From Deuterostichococcus epilithicus (Eukaryota > Chlorophyta > Trebouxiophyceae > Prasiolales > Stichococcaceae), in assembly GCA_033439295.1 (NCBI GenBank), contig JAVTLE010000014.1, forward strand, positions 4,154,001-4,218,000: DNA of 64,000 bases, written 5' to 3'. How positions within the stretch are numbered: the first letter of the stretch is position 1; each line of letters opens with the position of its first letter. The position numbers and the translations under genes were made by a program. The notes beneath the pieces were generated by a model, which was given only the letters and a program-made list of their open reading frames with translations, did no database searches and was not told the DNA's origin. Below, one piece after another: positions 23,457 to 35,666 of the stretch.

Positions 23457-25496
23457 ATGGGCCTGCAGTGGGATACGGGATCAGTACGGAACTATAGCTC
23501 GCCAACTGCAGTGTATGTGATACGCAGGTCGAAGAAGAGCAAAGCCTCTGACAGCAAGCCCGCCGCCCAGGCGCCAGCTGAAGCGAAGGCACCCGCCGCC
23601 GCAACCCCCGCCCCGGCACCCACCGCCGCCGCGCCAGCAGCCACCAAGCCGACCATCATGGCTCCCACCAAGATCGCCGTGATCTACTACAGCACCTACG
23701 GCCATGTCGCCACGGTGAGGCGCCTTGTGCATGATGCGCATGCGGCAGCAGCAAATCTTTTGCATCCGCGTGCTCCCTGAACTCAATAGCAGCTCCCAAG
23801 AGCACACTGCATTCTCATCTGATTCAACGCTCATGTGCCTTTCCGCCTGCAGTTGGCAAAGCAGGAGCTGGAGGGCGCCAACTCCGTCGAGGGCGTCGAG
23901 GCCACGCTCCTGCGGGTGAGAACGGCCGCCGCATGCTATCATGACCTTGCACATGCCGCGAGGCGTCGCATGCCGTGATGCGGCTGCACGGTCTTGCCGC
24001 TCCCTCAACCCTGCTTCGGTACCCACTGCCGGTGCAGCGCAGCCACCATCAGCTCCCATTGCTTGTGGGTTGTCGCCCCACTTGACCGCACACTACCCAC
24101 CCTGAACAGTCCCACTGACTGTGGCTCACACAATGCGTCACGCAGATCCCGGAGACGCTGCCCAAGGAGGTGCTCGAGAAGATGCACGCGCCAGGGCCTG
24201 ACGAGTCGGTCCCCGAGATCACCACGCACGCCCTGACCGAGTACGACGGTTACCTGATCGGTGTGCCGACCAGGTGCGCTGCGCTGATGCCGCGGAGCTG
24301 TGCTTTGGTCTGCAGGGTACGCTCCCGGCAGTGTCTGCGCGCCAGTTGTCGTGGCTTTGTCCTTCTGTCGCTTGCTTCCTTCGCTGGCTGTGTTGGGGCA
24401 GGTGCTTCGGCTGACACAAGATCCCCAGAAGCGAGCACCTTCCCGCATGATCAATCGCTTTTTGCTTTTCTCGGGCGCACAGGTACGGCTCCCCGGCCGC
24501 GCAGTTCAAGGCGTTCTGGGATGCCACCGGCGGCCTGTGGTCGAAGGGTGCGCTTGCCGGCAAGTCCGCCGGCATGTTCTTCTCCACCGCGTCCCAGGGC
24601 GGCGGCCAGGAGACCACCGCCCTCACCGGTGCGCCTCAATTTCTTGGCGCTGTCTTCCCTCCTTTCCTACCCTTGTCTCGTCGCACCCTGCACCCTGCAC
24701 CCACCTGCGTCAGAGGCAGCAGCCGTCTGTGCATGAGGCTGGAGTCTGGCGTGAGCCAGACGTATGCCAGGCGCCCAACTGGGGCATACTCCCTACTTCC
24801 TGCGGTTGTCGTGGCAAGCGCGGCATGGCTGAACTGCAGTGCGCCGATTCACTTTCACTGTGCCCTGCAGCCATGACGCAGTTCACGCACCACGGCATCG
24901 TCTTCGTGCCGCTCGGCTACACCGCACCCGACGGCCTGCAGTTCGGCCTGGACGAAGTGACGGTGAGTCGTGCTCCTGCATCGCTTCTTCCTTCCTGCCT
25001 CATCTGCACCTGGATCTTCCTCGCTATGTGGGTCTGCCAGTTGGTCACCGCATGCACAGCGCTGGCGCCTGTACCATGCGTACTCAGGTTTGTCTCTGCC
25101 GCCCACAGCTTGTGTATCGCTTGCACTCCGGCCGCTGGGCCAGTGTGCTGGTCATCGCCAAGAGGTGCTGACTGCCACTGTGTGCCCTGCAGGGCGGCTC
25201 TGCATGGGGCGCCGGCACCTTTGCCGGACCAACGGGTGCCCGCCAGCCGTCCGAGAAGGGTGCGCTTCACTTGCGGCCGAGACCTGTTGCTGGTGACACT
25301 GCGACGTTGGCTGGCTGACGTGGCAAATATTTGTTCACGTGCACATGGCGGCTCCATTTCTGCAGTCCAGACAGCTTGCTTGACTGCACCGCCCACTCAT
25401 CACGTTGTTGTCGGTGCCACCGCAGAGCTGGCCATCGCCAGGCACCAGGGCGCGTACTTCGCGGGCATTGCCAAGAAGCTGGCCGGCAACGCGTGA
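23457..25496 (+). CDS. FQR1: WrbA/FQR1-type flavodoxin-like NAD(P)H:quinone oxidoreductase
   Basis: FMN enzyme of the WrbA family, making two-electron reduction of quinones and so avoiding semiquinone radicals. Exons: 23457-23714 (5' end uncertain), 23853-23915, 24146-24273, 24483-24628, 24871-24962, 25193-25259, 25426-25496. Core motifs: [19 protein letters not shown] (FMN phosphate loop), [67 protein letters not shown] and the C-terminal [19 protein letters not shown]. From the in-frame ATG at 23658 ([12 protein letters not shown]) the protein is 207 aa, the usual family length. An Ala/Pro-rich extension with KKSKASDSK precedes it. The frame stays open to an ATG at 23457, but the acceptor-like sequence before 23528 suggests an unseen upstream exon instead. 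The Chlamydomonas flagellar AGG proteins belong to the same flavodoxin-like group, so a membrane-associated role is possible. Confidence 0.92.
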
Positions 25497-26254
25497 GTTG
25501 CACGCGTGAGTTGCACGCATCTCAAAAACTGGCATGGCCCAAGCGCTGGTGTTGCCTAAGAATGCATCCTCAGGATAGGTATCGTGTCTTGCGGCAGACC
25601 ACATGCTGATTGCACCGATTGCCCCTTATGAGTGAACCTCTCAAGGCAGACCATGAGCAAATTTTAAGCTCACTGACATTTCAAACAGTGCCCTGGTGTA
25701 CATTTGCATCTCAGTAGCGAGCTGAAATACCAATGCCAGGAGCGCACTCACCATCGCTCCCACTGGTGTATGATATAGATACGCAAAGGCAAGCCAGCTT
25801 TGATACCTTCAGCACGTCAACTTGTGCTTGGAGCCATACCGCCATGAGATTTTAATGCCAGCAATCCCCGGAGCTTTCCTTGGCGCAGCCGAACCCCAGT
25901 AAGGGGAGTGGCTTCACCTTCGCTGCCAAGCCCGAAAAGGCAAAGACAGGTAGAGATCACGGCAAACACAGTTTGGAAAACTGTGTAGAGACCGAGCGCA
26001 AGTTTCTCCACATCGCAAGTTCCCACATTGGCCACGAAACTGCGCACGACGCAAAATTTGCATCGCATCGCCACTCCTATAACGTTCCGAAATCAGCATG
26101 CCGCCTCCCACGGAGGTGATTTTGATCTGCAGCTCCTCACAAAACATTTCAGATCATCAGTTGGCCGCAAGGACGCCTTCTTGGCGTTTCATCATGGTGC
26201 ATGGGGTGGCGGGCGTAGGCGCCGCTGACATAATGACATGCTGCACTTCTTGAC
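25497..26254. other. Intergenic region
   Basis: 3' UTR of the quinone oxidoreductase and promoter of the next plus-strand gene. A short open stretch near 25890-25950 looks coding-like but has no fitting splice phase to the next exon. Confidence 0.45.
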
Positions 26255-29200
26255 ATGCAGGTCAGCGATCAGACACACCAGGGTCTGGGTAAGGTTACAC
26301 TTGCGGCAAAGCACGATGACACCAGGAAGATGCTGGGCGCGGAATGGACCGGCAAGACGTCGGTGACCGTCAACGAACGCTCGGTGCCGATGCTGACCGA
26401 TCCGGTGAGCCTCTCCAGAGCCTGCAACCTGTCTCGTCGAACTCAGAATTCTGCCTGTTGCTACCCCCTCCACCAACGTTCGCGTCTGCTGCGGTCCTAG
26501 AAAACACTGCGATCATGCCACTCTCCTGCCGGCGACACCGCCCAGACAGCTGGGAGCACCGCTTGATGTCTCACGAGCAGCTTCGTGTCATCATCGCAGC
26601 AAGATGCCATCATCAAGGTCACCTCGACGGCCATCTGCGGCAGCGACCTGCACATGTATGTCGGCGCCATGCCCGGCATGACAAAGGGCGACCTCATGGG
26701 CCACGAGGTGCATCTTTGGCTGGTGCCTCTGCTGGCCCTATGATGTGCTGCGGCCGTGCTGTCTCAGCCAAACTGCGACCGACCGAGTGCGGACACGGCA
26801 TCTTGACCGGGTGCCTCCACTGTGTCTTGACACTGCGTCGATTCACATTGAATCTTTCAATACTGCGCACTCTGCAGTTCATGGGCATCGTGGAGGCAGT
26901 GGGGCCGGAGGTCAAGAACTTCTCGGTGGGCGACCGCGTCGTCTGCTGCTTCGATCTAGGTTGCGGCTCCTGCATGTGCGCCGCCCCCTACCTTCCCGCA
27001 TGTACACGCGCCTTCTCCCACCTGGAAGCTGCACCACAAACCATCTGTCTACGAGCTCTGCTTATCATGCATGAACTCCTGCTGCGCTCGCCCACGGGGT
27101 TGGTACACCCCGGTTGCATCGTGTTTAAGACTTCGGCGCGTGTGCGGTGTCCTGTCTCCGATTTCAAGACCAGCTGCAATATTGCAGGTACTGCAAGAAG
27201 AACCTGCACTCGTCTTGCGATGTGACCAACCCCTCGAAGGAGCAGGAGTACCTTTATGGCCACCGCACCGGCGGCATCCACGGTACTGCAACGCAATGCT
27301 GAACTGGTGGAACTGACGGAACTGACAGACTACCTGATTGCTCTTGGCATGCTGCAACTGGGTGTGGTGGCTCTCAAATGGTCTCACCAGTTTTCACTGC
27401 CTCTTTCCCACTCTGCGGGCAGGCCATCGGCAGCAGTTCTCCTCATGTGGTGTTATATCTGTTCGTTCTGTGTTCAGGATACTCGATGCTGACGGGCGGC
27501 TGGGAGGGCGGCCAGGCCGAGTACGCCCGCGTTGTCTTTGGTGCGCACTGCGGGCAGAAAGGCATTCCAGAGCATTCCAGAGCCATTCTTCTGCCGCCGT
27601 CGCTGCACAGCCAGACGACGCTGTTCAAGCTCCTGCTGGATCACTCGTGCTGGCACCGAGCAGTGCTGTACAGAGATGTGGGAGCTGCAGAGCTCTCGCA
27701 TCCTCTGGACACAGTTGGCTTCGATCTTGTTGCGCCCATTCGTCCGCCCTGCCGCCATGTGCCACGAGTCTGAAAGTTGCTGGCCTGGAGGCTGTGGGAG
27801 CTGCTGTCGTCTGCTGCGGCTCTCAGACGCTATATTTGGCAGGATGTTGCGGCGGGCACTGCTGACCAGTGTGCACAGACTTGCAGCTGCCCGCCTCTGG
27901 CCGCTGCTGCACCCTGTCTTGAGTTGCTCCGATTGTGGTGCTGAGTTTATGCGCCGCTCCGCAGCCGACACAAACCTGCTCAAGATTCCAAAGGAAAATC
28001 CCGACGAGAAGTACCTGTACCTCAGCGACATCCTGCCCACTGCGTGGCACGCCAATGTGCTGGCCGACACGGGCGACGGCGACGTCGTTGCCATCTGGGG
28101 TGCCGGCCCTGGTGCGGCTTACTACTACGCCCCCTCGCAATACCCCTGCTGCCACATGTACAGCACACCACAGCCCGTGTCGCTCGGTCCGGAGTGTCTG
28201 CTCTGGCTGTCCGACTTGGCTCTCAGCTCGGTGAGGCACCCCCACTTCGCCGGGTTGTGCATGCTCAATGAGGAGTCTTGAGGGACAGGATTGTCGGCGC
28301 AACCGCAGTGGGCATGCTGGCGGCGCAGTGCGCCTTTGCGCGCGGCGCCAGCCGAGTTATCAGCATCGACAGCGTCGCCTACCGCCTGGAGCGCGTCAAG
28401 GAGGTGCGTGCATCCTACGCTGCATTTTTTTCGGTGAAACCTTCTTTCGAATAGTCCTCCCCAGTTCTTGCTGGTCCGCCGCCTGTCTGCGACCTTCTTG
28501 ATGGGTCACCAGACACTGCACCTCCGCATAAGCAGCAGGTGCATAGTCTGGAAAGCCCGTGTCGCAGGTGGCGCCTGGCGTCGAGACCATCAACTTCAGC
28601 GAGGGCAAGACACTGGACCAGCTGAAGAAGCTGGTTCCCAACGGACCCGACTGCGTCATCGAGGCCGTCGGCTTTCACTACTCCTCCAGCCTGCTGCACA
28701 CGGTGGGTTCCTGTCCACGGCTCAGGTTTCTGTGTGGATTGTCGCCTGGCCGCAAGCAGGTTGTCAATTTTTCGGATGCCCGCGTTGGCTGGCTCATGTA
28801 CGTCGAAGAGCATAGCGACACACTTAGGCAGCCGCAACTGAGATTGACAGTGCGCCCTGGTTTTGAATTTGGAATTCATGCACCGCTACAGCCCTTCATT
28901 CCTCTGTGTAATTTGTATCGGCTATCGTGATTTTGCAACCGTGTGAGGTTGCACCATCCATGGCAGAAGCCACCCATGCGTTTCCATTCGCGCCACAGAT
29001 CGAGATGAAGCTGATGATGGAGACCGACCCATCGGCCATCATCAACGAGCTCATCTACGCAGTGCGGAAGGGCGGCCGCATCGGCGTCGTGGGCGTCTAC
29101 GCCGGGTTCTGCAACCGTGAGTGCCCTGTTTGCGGGCCAGAATTTCATCGTCTAAGAGCTCTGGTGAGACTGGTTGTCAGATTTTGAGCCATGCACCTCC

Positions 29201-29914
29201 TGTCCGCAGACTTCAACATCGGTGCGTTGATGGAGAAAGGGCTGCGCATGGCGGCGGGGCAGACGCCGTGTCAGGCTTACTGGCACGATCTGCTGGACAT
29301 GATCGAGGTGAAGTTGTGCACAAGCTTTTTGGATATTATGTTACATGTGGCACCCCTCGCGCAGCTGTCCCTCCTCTCTCTGTGCAGCTGCCTACGCGCT
29401 GATGATGACGGAAGCCAGTCGGGTTCACTCTTGTCTGTGTGCGCAGAGCGGCAAGCTGAAGCCAGACACAGTGACCAGTCACGTCATGCCACTCAGCGCT
29501 GCTGCGCAAGGCTACAAAATGTTCAACGATAAGAGTGAGCTGCTCCTAATCTGATTGCCAAGTCAATCTATGCGCTGCCTGCTGACGTCCCAACTCTTGG
29601 ATTAGTCAATATTTGCTAACTTAGCAGTACTAAGATTACCAGCTGCTGATGGGCTGGTTGCGATATTTGCAGACGAGACAGACCGGTGTGTCAAGGTGAA
29701 TTCTCGGGCTCCGCCCGCCAGATTCGCTATTCATCATCAAGTCTGCCGTATTGGACAATTGGAATCTCAGCTGCCTCACCTTCTGGACCATGGTGGTACA
29801 GCTGCTTCCAGTGAAGATTCCAATGCCCGATTGCAGGTTGTGCTCAAGCCGGGCGGCACCGATGAGACGGTCATCGGCAGTGTGGCAGAGAGCTTGAGCA
29901 AGCTGACTGCCTGA
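26255..29914 (+). CDS. Zinc-dependent formaldehyde-dehydrogenase-like MDR alcohol dehydrogenase, copy 1
   Basis: Medium-chain dehydrogenase/reductase close to the glutathione-independent formaldehyde dehydrogenase-like group. Thirteen exons: 26255-26404, 26600-26707, 26878-26975, 27188-27282, 27478-27540, 27965-28111, 28309-28403, 28568-28702, 28999-29116, 29210-29307, 29447-29534, 29673-29695, 29837-29914, giving 431 aa in perfect phase. Catalytic zinc ligands sit in ICGSDLHMY and GDLMGHE. The structural zinc loop has four Cys ([15 protein letters not shown]). Other motifs: [33 protein letters not shown], and the Rossmann turn AIWGAGPVGMLAAQ with acidic SIDS. The C-terminal part carries [12 protein letters not shown] and VKVVLKPGG. 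The ATG at 26255 overlaps an acceptor-like atgcag; it was preferred because the protein then starts like its paralogue. Tail-to-tail with copy 2 at 30488-35666. No targeting signal is obvious. The substrate is not proven. Confidence 0.9.
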
Positions 29915-30487
29915 TTGCCGCAGTAAATCTGAAGGGGGTGGGAGCACCAATGGTGTTTGCACGCGAGAGATTACTCCTGGCAGTGCACAATCTCGCTGCC
30001 GTTGACGGTGTGCAAGTCGAGGAGTACTGCTACTGCCGAGTTCATCATCGCAATTCATCTGGCCACGATTCTGGCTGTGACAGACATCTATGTAAATTCA
30101 GTGAATTGGAAAAAACGCTGCTGGCCTAGAATGCCGCTGCAGCAGCGCTTACAAGAAGCTGATTGGTGAGGGACTCTTGGTTGCTGCGGTATACTGCAAG
30201 TGCCAAACAGATGGGGCCAGAGTGATTTTCACAGATGTTACTCGGCACCACACGACATTCAGCAACAGCACTCAAAGGCAGATCCGTCATATTGAACTGC
30301 TCGACCGAACACAGGCCAGTGATACAGACTGCATCATCAGATAGGTGCAGCAGCAGAACTGTCGCTTGCATACCCTGGACTGGCGGCTTTCACTTATCCT
30401 TGCAACCAGCTGTGGATAAATGGCTACTTGCTGCTCGCCCCTGCTCCCTGCCCTTGACCTTGCCCTCCTCCTCGCATCGACCTCCTC
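29915..30487. other. Intergenic region between tail-to-tail dehydrogenase paralogues
   Basis: Contains only the 3' UTRs of the two convergent dehydrogenase genes. Nothing else is seen. Confidence 0.6.
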
Positions 30488-33400
30488 CTACTTGTCCTTC
30501 ACAGACATCTTCTTGATGTCGTCGCATGTCTTCTCCAGATCGCTTTTGCTGCTGTAGGCGCCCGGCGGCTTCAAGACGACCTATGATGGAGAAGCGCACA
30601 TGTATCTTTTGGTGAAGTGAGCATCAAATTGAGCCAGAGATTTTGTGACGAGTGAATTGCAAGGCATGCGGCGGCGGCAGCACAAGAGCACAAGATGAGA
30701 GCGAGGCGCTGACCTTGACGCAGCCCAGCTCCTTGTCTACGCATACGCACACATGCACCAACACCGTGAGGAGGGCACATGCTTGTATGTCCAGAGCTTG
30801 TCATGAGATCGACACTGTGGTCAATTTGTAGGGCTCAAAACAGCAGGAAAAGAGAGCATCAGAGATGCTCACTGTTGAAGATGCGGTAGCTGCAGATGCA
30901 ACACCATACAGGAAAACGTATCAGAGATCTGCTGCATATGGCAAGGTCGACTTGAAGCCTCATGCGCTTGCATGCCGAACGAGACCCCGATAATGCAGAT
31001 GCGGAGCATGAATGAAGGCTGAAGCTCACCCCTTTGGCGCTGCAGCCGACAACAGGCAAAAGACAACCGTCAGAACATTCTCATGAAGTAAAACGTTCAT
31101 GACCTGACGCAGCATGCGCAAATGCCACAAACGCACCTTCCTCAAGTGGAAGCAGATGTGTGATCACGATTGTCGGGTCGAGCTGCGGGCAGCAGCGACA
31201 TGTGTGCATGTTGGTGATGGCAGACTGTCAGACTGTCAGAACAGTGTTTGAGGCAGCAATAGCAAGGCAGTAGCCAGATGCAGTAGCATGCAAATGCACA
31301 ACTCACCTTGCCCTCCTCGATCATCTTCAGCAGCTGGGGCCAGTAACGCTGGCAGGGCGTCTGCCCGGCGGCCATGGACATGCCTGCAGAGCGACGGCAA
31401 GTTGCGGCTACCTTTAAGGGGGATCCTGGATGTCACGTGCCGATGCACGCACGCAAGCAGGCGGTAAAGTGGTGCCACGTCGACTCGAGGAGCTGGAGAC
31501 ATGAAGAGAAGATGGGCACGCTGCGGCTTGCCGGAAGTCAACTGCAGCAGACTACAATCAGGGCGTCTCACCTTTCTCCATGAAGGCGCCGATGTTATAG
31601 TCTGCAGACGCCACAGCCTTCTCAACCCTCAGTGAGACTTTTCTTGCATGCTCACTACAAGAAGCTCAGTGTCAGAAGTGCGACTACATGCAGATCCCGC
31701 CCGCAACGCCTCACGGTTGCAGTAGGCTGCGTACACTCCCACATCCGAGATGCGGCCACCCTGGAGGGCGGCAAGTCAGCCGTGTCAAGCCTCTCATCAG
31801 GCAAGATTTGGACACAAGCTCTCAGTCACCATGCTTGTGGCTTGCACGTAGTCTCTAAACTGCACAAGCAGACAATCACAAGCCCGATGCCCAGATAGAG
31901 GAGAGGCTCGCCTTGCGGACGTTGTAGATGATCTCGTTCATGATGTCGGAGGGGTCCGTCTGCAGGGACAGCTTCATCTCCGCCTGCGCCAAACGATGGT
32001 GTTCCCAGTTTGAGTAAGGGTCGCCAACTGAGCACAGTGTCCAGCAAATGGCCGATCCCGTGACGCTGCCGTGCATCACGATCTGTGTATAATGTTAAGC
32101 AAGAGGCTGTTAGCGGGCGCGCCAACCGAACGCAAACGGTATGCGCATTAGCAGATCGTTTGAAGTTCTCCAAAGATATATACGGACCTTGGACATGAAC
32201 GACTTGGCATAGTGCATGCCGACGGCCTCGATGCCGACATTGGGCCCCGGGCCACCGGTCAGCTCCCGCAGCCTGGCCGTCAGGTCCTCCTCCGCAAAGT
32301 TGATCACATCCACGCCGGGAACCACCTGCGTTTTGGAAAGTTTCGAGGGCTGAATTGAGGAGATGGACATCAGCAGTGATATGAACCGAGTACTTTAGCA
32401 TGCAGACCTGCAGCCCACAGCAGTCGGCGGAACACTGCTGTTACACTGCGCAGGGTGGGCTTTTGACAGGTTCCCAGCGTCCTAAAACTGCAGCAGCAGG
32501 TGCGCAGCAGGTGCGTCATTGAAGCGCTGCAAAGCCCTGCCACTTTGTGGTTTCAGGTCACAGTGTTAAGCCGGCGGCGCCAGAGCACGAGGCAATCGTG
32601 GTTGGCGGATCAGCAATGGCCGCTAGACAGGTCTGGTCCTAGGGCATGATCGCACCCGCTGCACATGGTCCAGGCGGTACTTGACGCAGTCGATGCTGAT
32701 GATCTGCTTGGCGCCGCGCACCTTGGCGCAGTGCGCCGCCAGGATGCCGACTGCGGCGCACACAGCAGCGCAGTATTCCGACAGGCGGCTGGCGAAACTT
32801 TGGTTTGCTGCCTCGAGCAGAATGAGAAGCACTGGGGTCCGCAGAATGAGAAACACTGCGCAGGGCCGCTGCTTCAGTCTGCTGCGGGGATAATCCGACG
32901 TCTGAACAACCTCGTTCGAGATCGTGCACAGGCCAAAGGCTCCAAGGATACGGCTGGCTAGTAGGGAGTGCACCGAGGGTAGCGCCCCTGGTAGTGGCGA
33001 TGCGGCTTCTTACCGCCACTCATTGACACCTCATCAGCACGCTCCAGGGCTTGCTGAGAGCCAGCAGGAGGCGAGATGAACCTGATCTCCCCTTTTGACA
33101 CCAGTCCTTCAGAACGGGGCACCAGGGCAGCTGCCCCAGATGGCGGCGGGGTCACCAGATATCCCTCACTGTGCCCGTCGTTTTGCCAGCACGCTCGCAC
33201 TGCAGAAGGTGCGTTAAGGAGCTCGCTGTTATCGAGTTTGATTTCCAAGAGGGGCGGAATCGGAATCCGCACCGGGGCCGGCGCCCCAGATGGCGACGCG
33301 GTCGCCCTCGCCGACCTGGCCCAGCTCGTTGGCGTGCCAAGCGGTGGGCAGGATGTCGCTCAGGAAGACGTACGTCTCGTCGCGCTTGCCAGTCGGCACC

Positions 33401-35666
33401 TTCAGCAGGTTCACGTCGGCTGTGCACAAGGAGATGCAACTGTGTTGGCTGCACGTGCAGCATAGCAACTGTGTCGGGTGCACAAGTGCTGCATGTCGGC
33501 TGCACAAGTGCTGCACACGCAGCAGAGCAACTGTGGCGGCTGCACACGCGACGCAGCAGCCTAGCCAAATTGACAGCGCATGCAGCACAGCATCTGGAGG
33601 CGCTCCGCTAATCTTCTGCTCGTGTCACAAGACGGGCATGCACGCAGCTCATGGTCAGCCCTACAGGCGCGACTGCAGCATGCTCACCGAAGGGCACGCG
33701 GGCAAACTGCGCCTGGCCGCCGTCCCAGCCCCCTGCAACAACGATGGCCAGCTCTTGAGCTCTGCCAGCTTGATAGAAAAGCAGCGAGCATCAGGACACT
33801 TTCGAATCTCAGTGCAAAGTCCGCTTGCAGTTATTGCGTTATGGGAGGATCCACAGGCTGGGGCTCGTGTGCTCACCCGTGAGGTGCGTGTAGCCTGCAG
33901 CCACAGACTCTACAGTTACTTCCACACCAAACGCGTCCTAACCTGGGTGCTGTCATGCAAGACGGCGCCCGTCGCCACTGTCTGTCAGTGCTGACATGTC
34001 GTTCATATGTCAAAAGACACGGCAGCGTCAAAGAATATGCAGAGCTGAGCATCAATTACAAGCAACTAACATCTATATCAGCACCGTGCATGCCGGAGGT
34101 GCGGTGGCCGTACAGCTCCTCCTGCTCCTTGTTCGGGTTGGTGGTGTCGCAGCAGGAGAACAGCCCCATCTTGCAGTACCTGCGGCCGCCAAGTGCCTGG
34201 TGAGCAGGTGTGAATACTAAGCAGCACACCCGAACACCATGGACTGGCCGCGGCATGAGCCTGCTGGGGCACTCACAGCCCACCCAGTTGGTCAGTACAC
34301 GACATTGTGACAGCATGAGAATGCCCCGATGATTGAGCATCATACAAACATCATGGAGCCGCAGTATCAACTGTGCACAGCATGATGCGTTGCCCGTTGG
34401 CCGCAGACATTCTGTCTTCCACATGCCGCAGCAGGTGCCCCAGGTTGCCGGTTGAGAGGGGTGGAGAGAAACCTCACATGCAGCATCCACATCCAAGATC
34501 GAACGACGCGACGACGCGGTCGCCTACAGCCACGTCCTGGACCTTGTCGCCAACCTTCTCCACGATGCCCATGAACTGCGGTGTAAAGGACATTAGGACT
34601 GGAGATCGACAGGAGCATTGGGATCAGACGGCAAGACGCAGCATCGACCTGCCGCGCATGTATGATGCAGGCAGCATGACTGCATGCACACTGCCTGCGC
34701 TGCATAAGACAATCGAGGGTGGCGGTGCTGCTGCGGCAGGCAGTGATGCCACACAGGCTGTCCTACAAGTGGTGACTTTGCAAGGTACTGTGGATGCGGC
34801 TTGGCATCGCACATAAATCGCAGATCGCATGTCTCATCGCTCAGATGTGCTGTGGAGACAACTGTGGAGACTTCTGCACCTCGTGACCCAGCAGGTCGCC
34901 ACGGCGCACGCCGGGGAAGGCGCCGGTGTACATGTGCAAGTCGCTGCCGCAGATGCAGGTCGAGGTGATCTTCAGGATGGCGTCCGTCTGCAGCACAGCG
35001 GCAGTGCTAGGTTTTACACGAGTGGGCGTTGCAAACAATCAGCTGCTCGCATGCTCATTGTGGTGATGGCATGAGGAACACGTCGGATGCAGAAGGAATC
35101 ATGCCACATCAGCACTAGCCATCAGGAGTACAGTGCTTACAGGGTCGGTGATCTCCGGCACAGGGCGGCTCTCATTGATGCGGATGTCAAACTTGCCTGC
35201 GGCATCAATGGCACATCGATGGGACGAGAGCTGCATTGATTAGTTCCAATTGCTCCCGATGTCATGGCCACGTTGTCACCGTTGTAAGCTTGTGTCCTGT
35301 GCTGCCCACACATGCGAGCTGCGCGCATATGAGCTAGTGATGAGGGCATACAGCGCACCATGCCACTCGGCACCCATCATTTTCTTGTCATAGTTGTACT
35401 GCAGCATAGCACATCACACTTCTCATATGGGTGCAGCGACGGTCATAACATCGAGCACACACTGGCATTGAGCACACAATCGCACGAGACGTGGTCGTAT
35501 TTGCATCTGAAATACGACACAGCCTGCGGCTGAATGAGGAATAGCAGTGCATGGAGCCGGAAGTCCGTGGATGATGCAGCGAGGCACAGCTCACCTTAGA
35601 GGGCAGTGTGACCTTGAGATCCTTGTCACCGCTGCGGCCGGAGCCACCTTCGTCCTGACCGCCCAT
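30488..35666 (-). CDS. Zinc-dependent formaldehyde-dehydrogenase-like MDR alcohol dehydrogenase, copy 2
   Basis: Inverted paralogue of the gene at 26255-29914. Twenty exons, on plus coordinates: 35595-35666, 35359-35398, 35141-35196, 34880-34987, 34478-34575, 34085-34179, 33877-33894, 33688-33732, 33273-33419, 32656-32750, 32188-32325, 31912-31983, 31715-31760, 31572-31601, 31307-31383, 31137-31182, 31030-31039, 30873-30889, 30714-30736, 30488-30580; 441 aa, all phases fit. Motifs: [31 protein letters not shown], structural zinc loop [75 protein letters not shown], and a Lys-rich end (KKMSVKDK). It has three microexons (18, 10 and 17 nt) and a GC donor (CGCAAG|GCGAGC). The tail differs from copy 1: 30 residues after the last intron, [15 protein letters not shown]. 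Probably a cytosolic NAD(P)-dependent alcohol or aldehyde oxidoreductase. The start is the ATG at 35666, MGGQDEGG. Confidence 0.9.

Noticed and set aside
25880-25951. Segment reading SGFTFAAKPEKAK upstream of dehydrogenase copy 1
   Set aside because: It looks coding, but neither its donor phase nor an upstream start fits the first dehydrogenase exon at 26255; kept as a possible unassigned 5' exon only.
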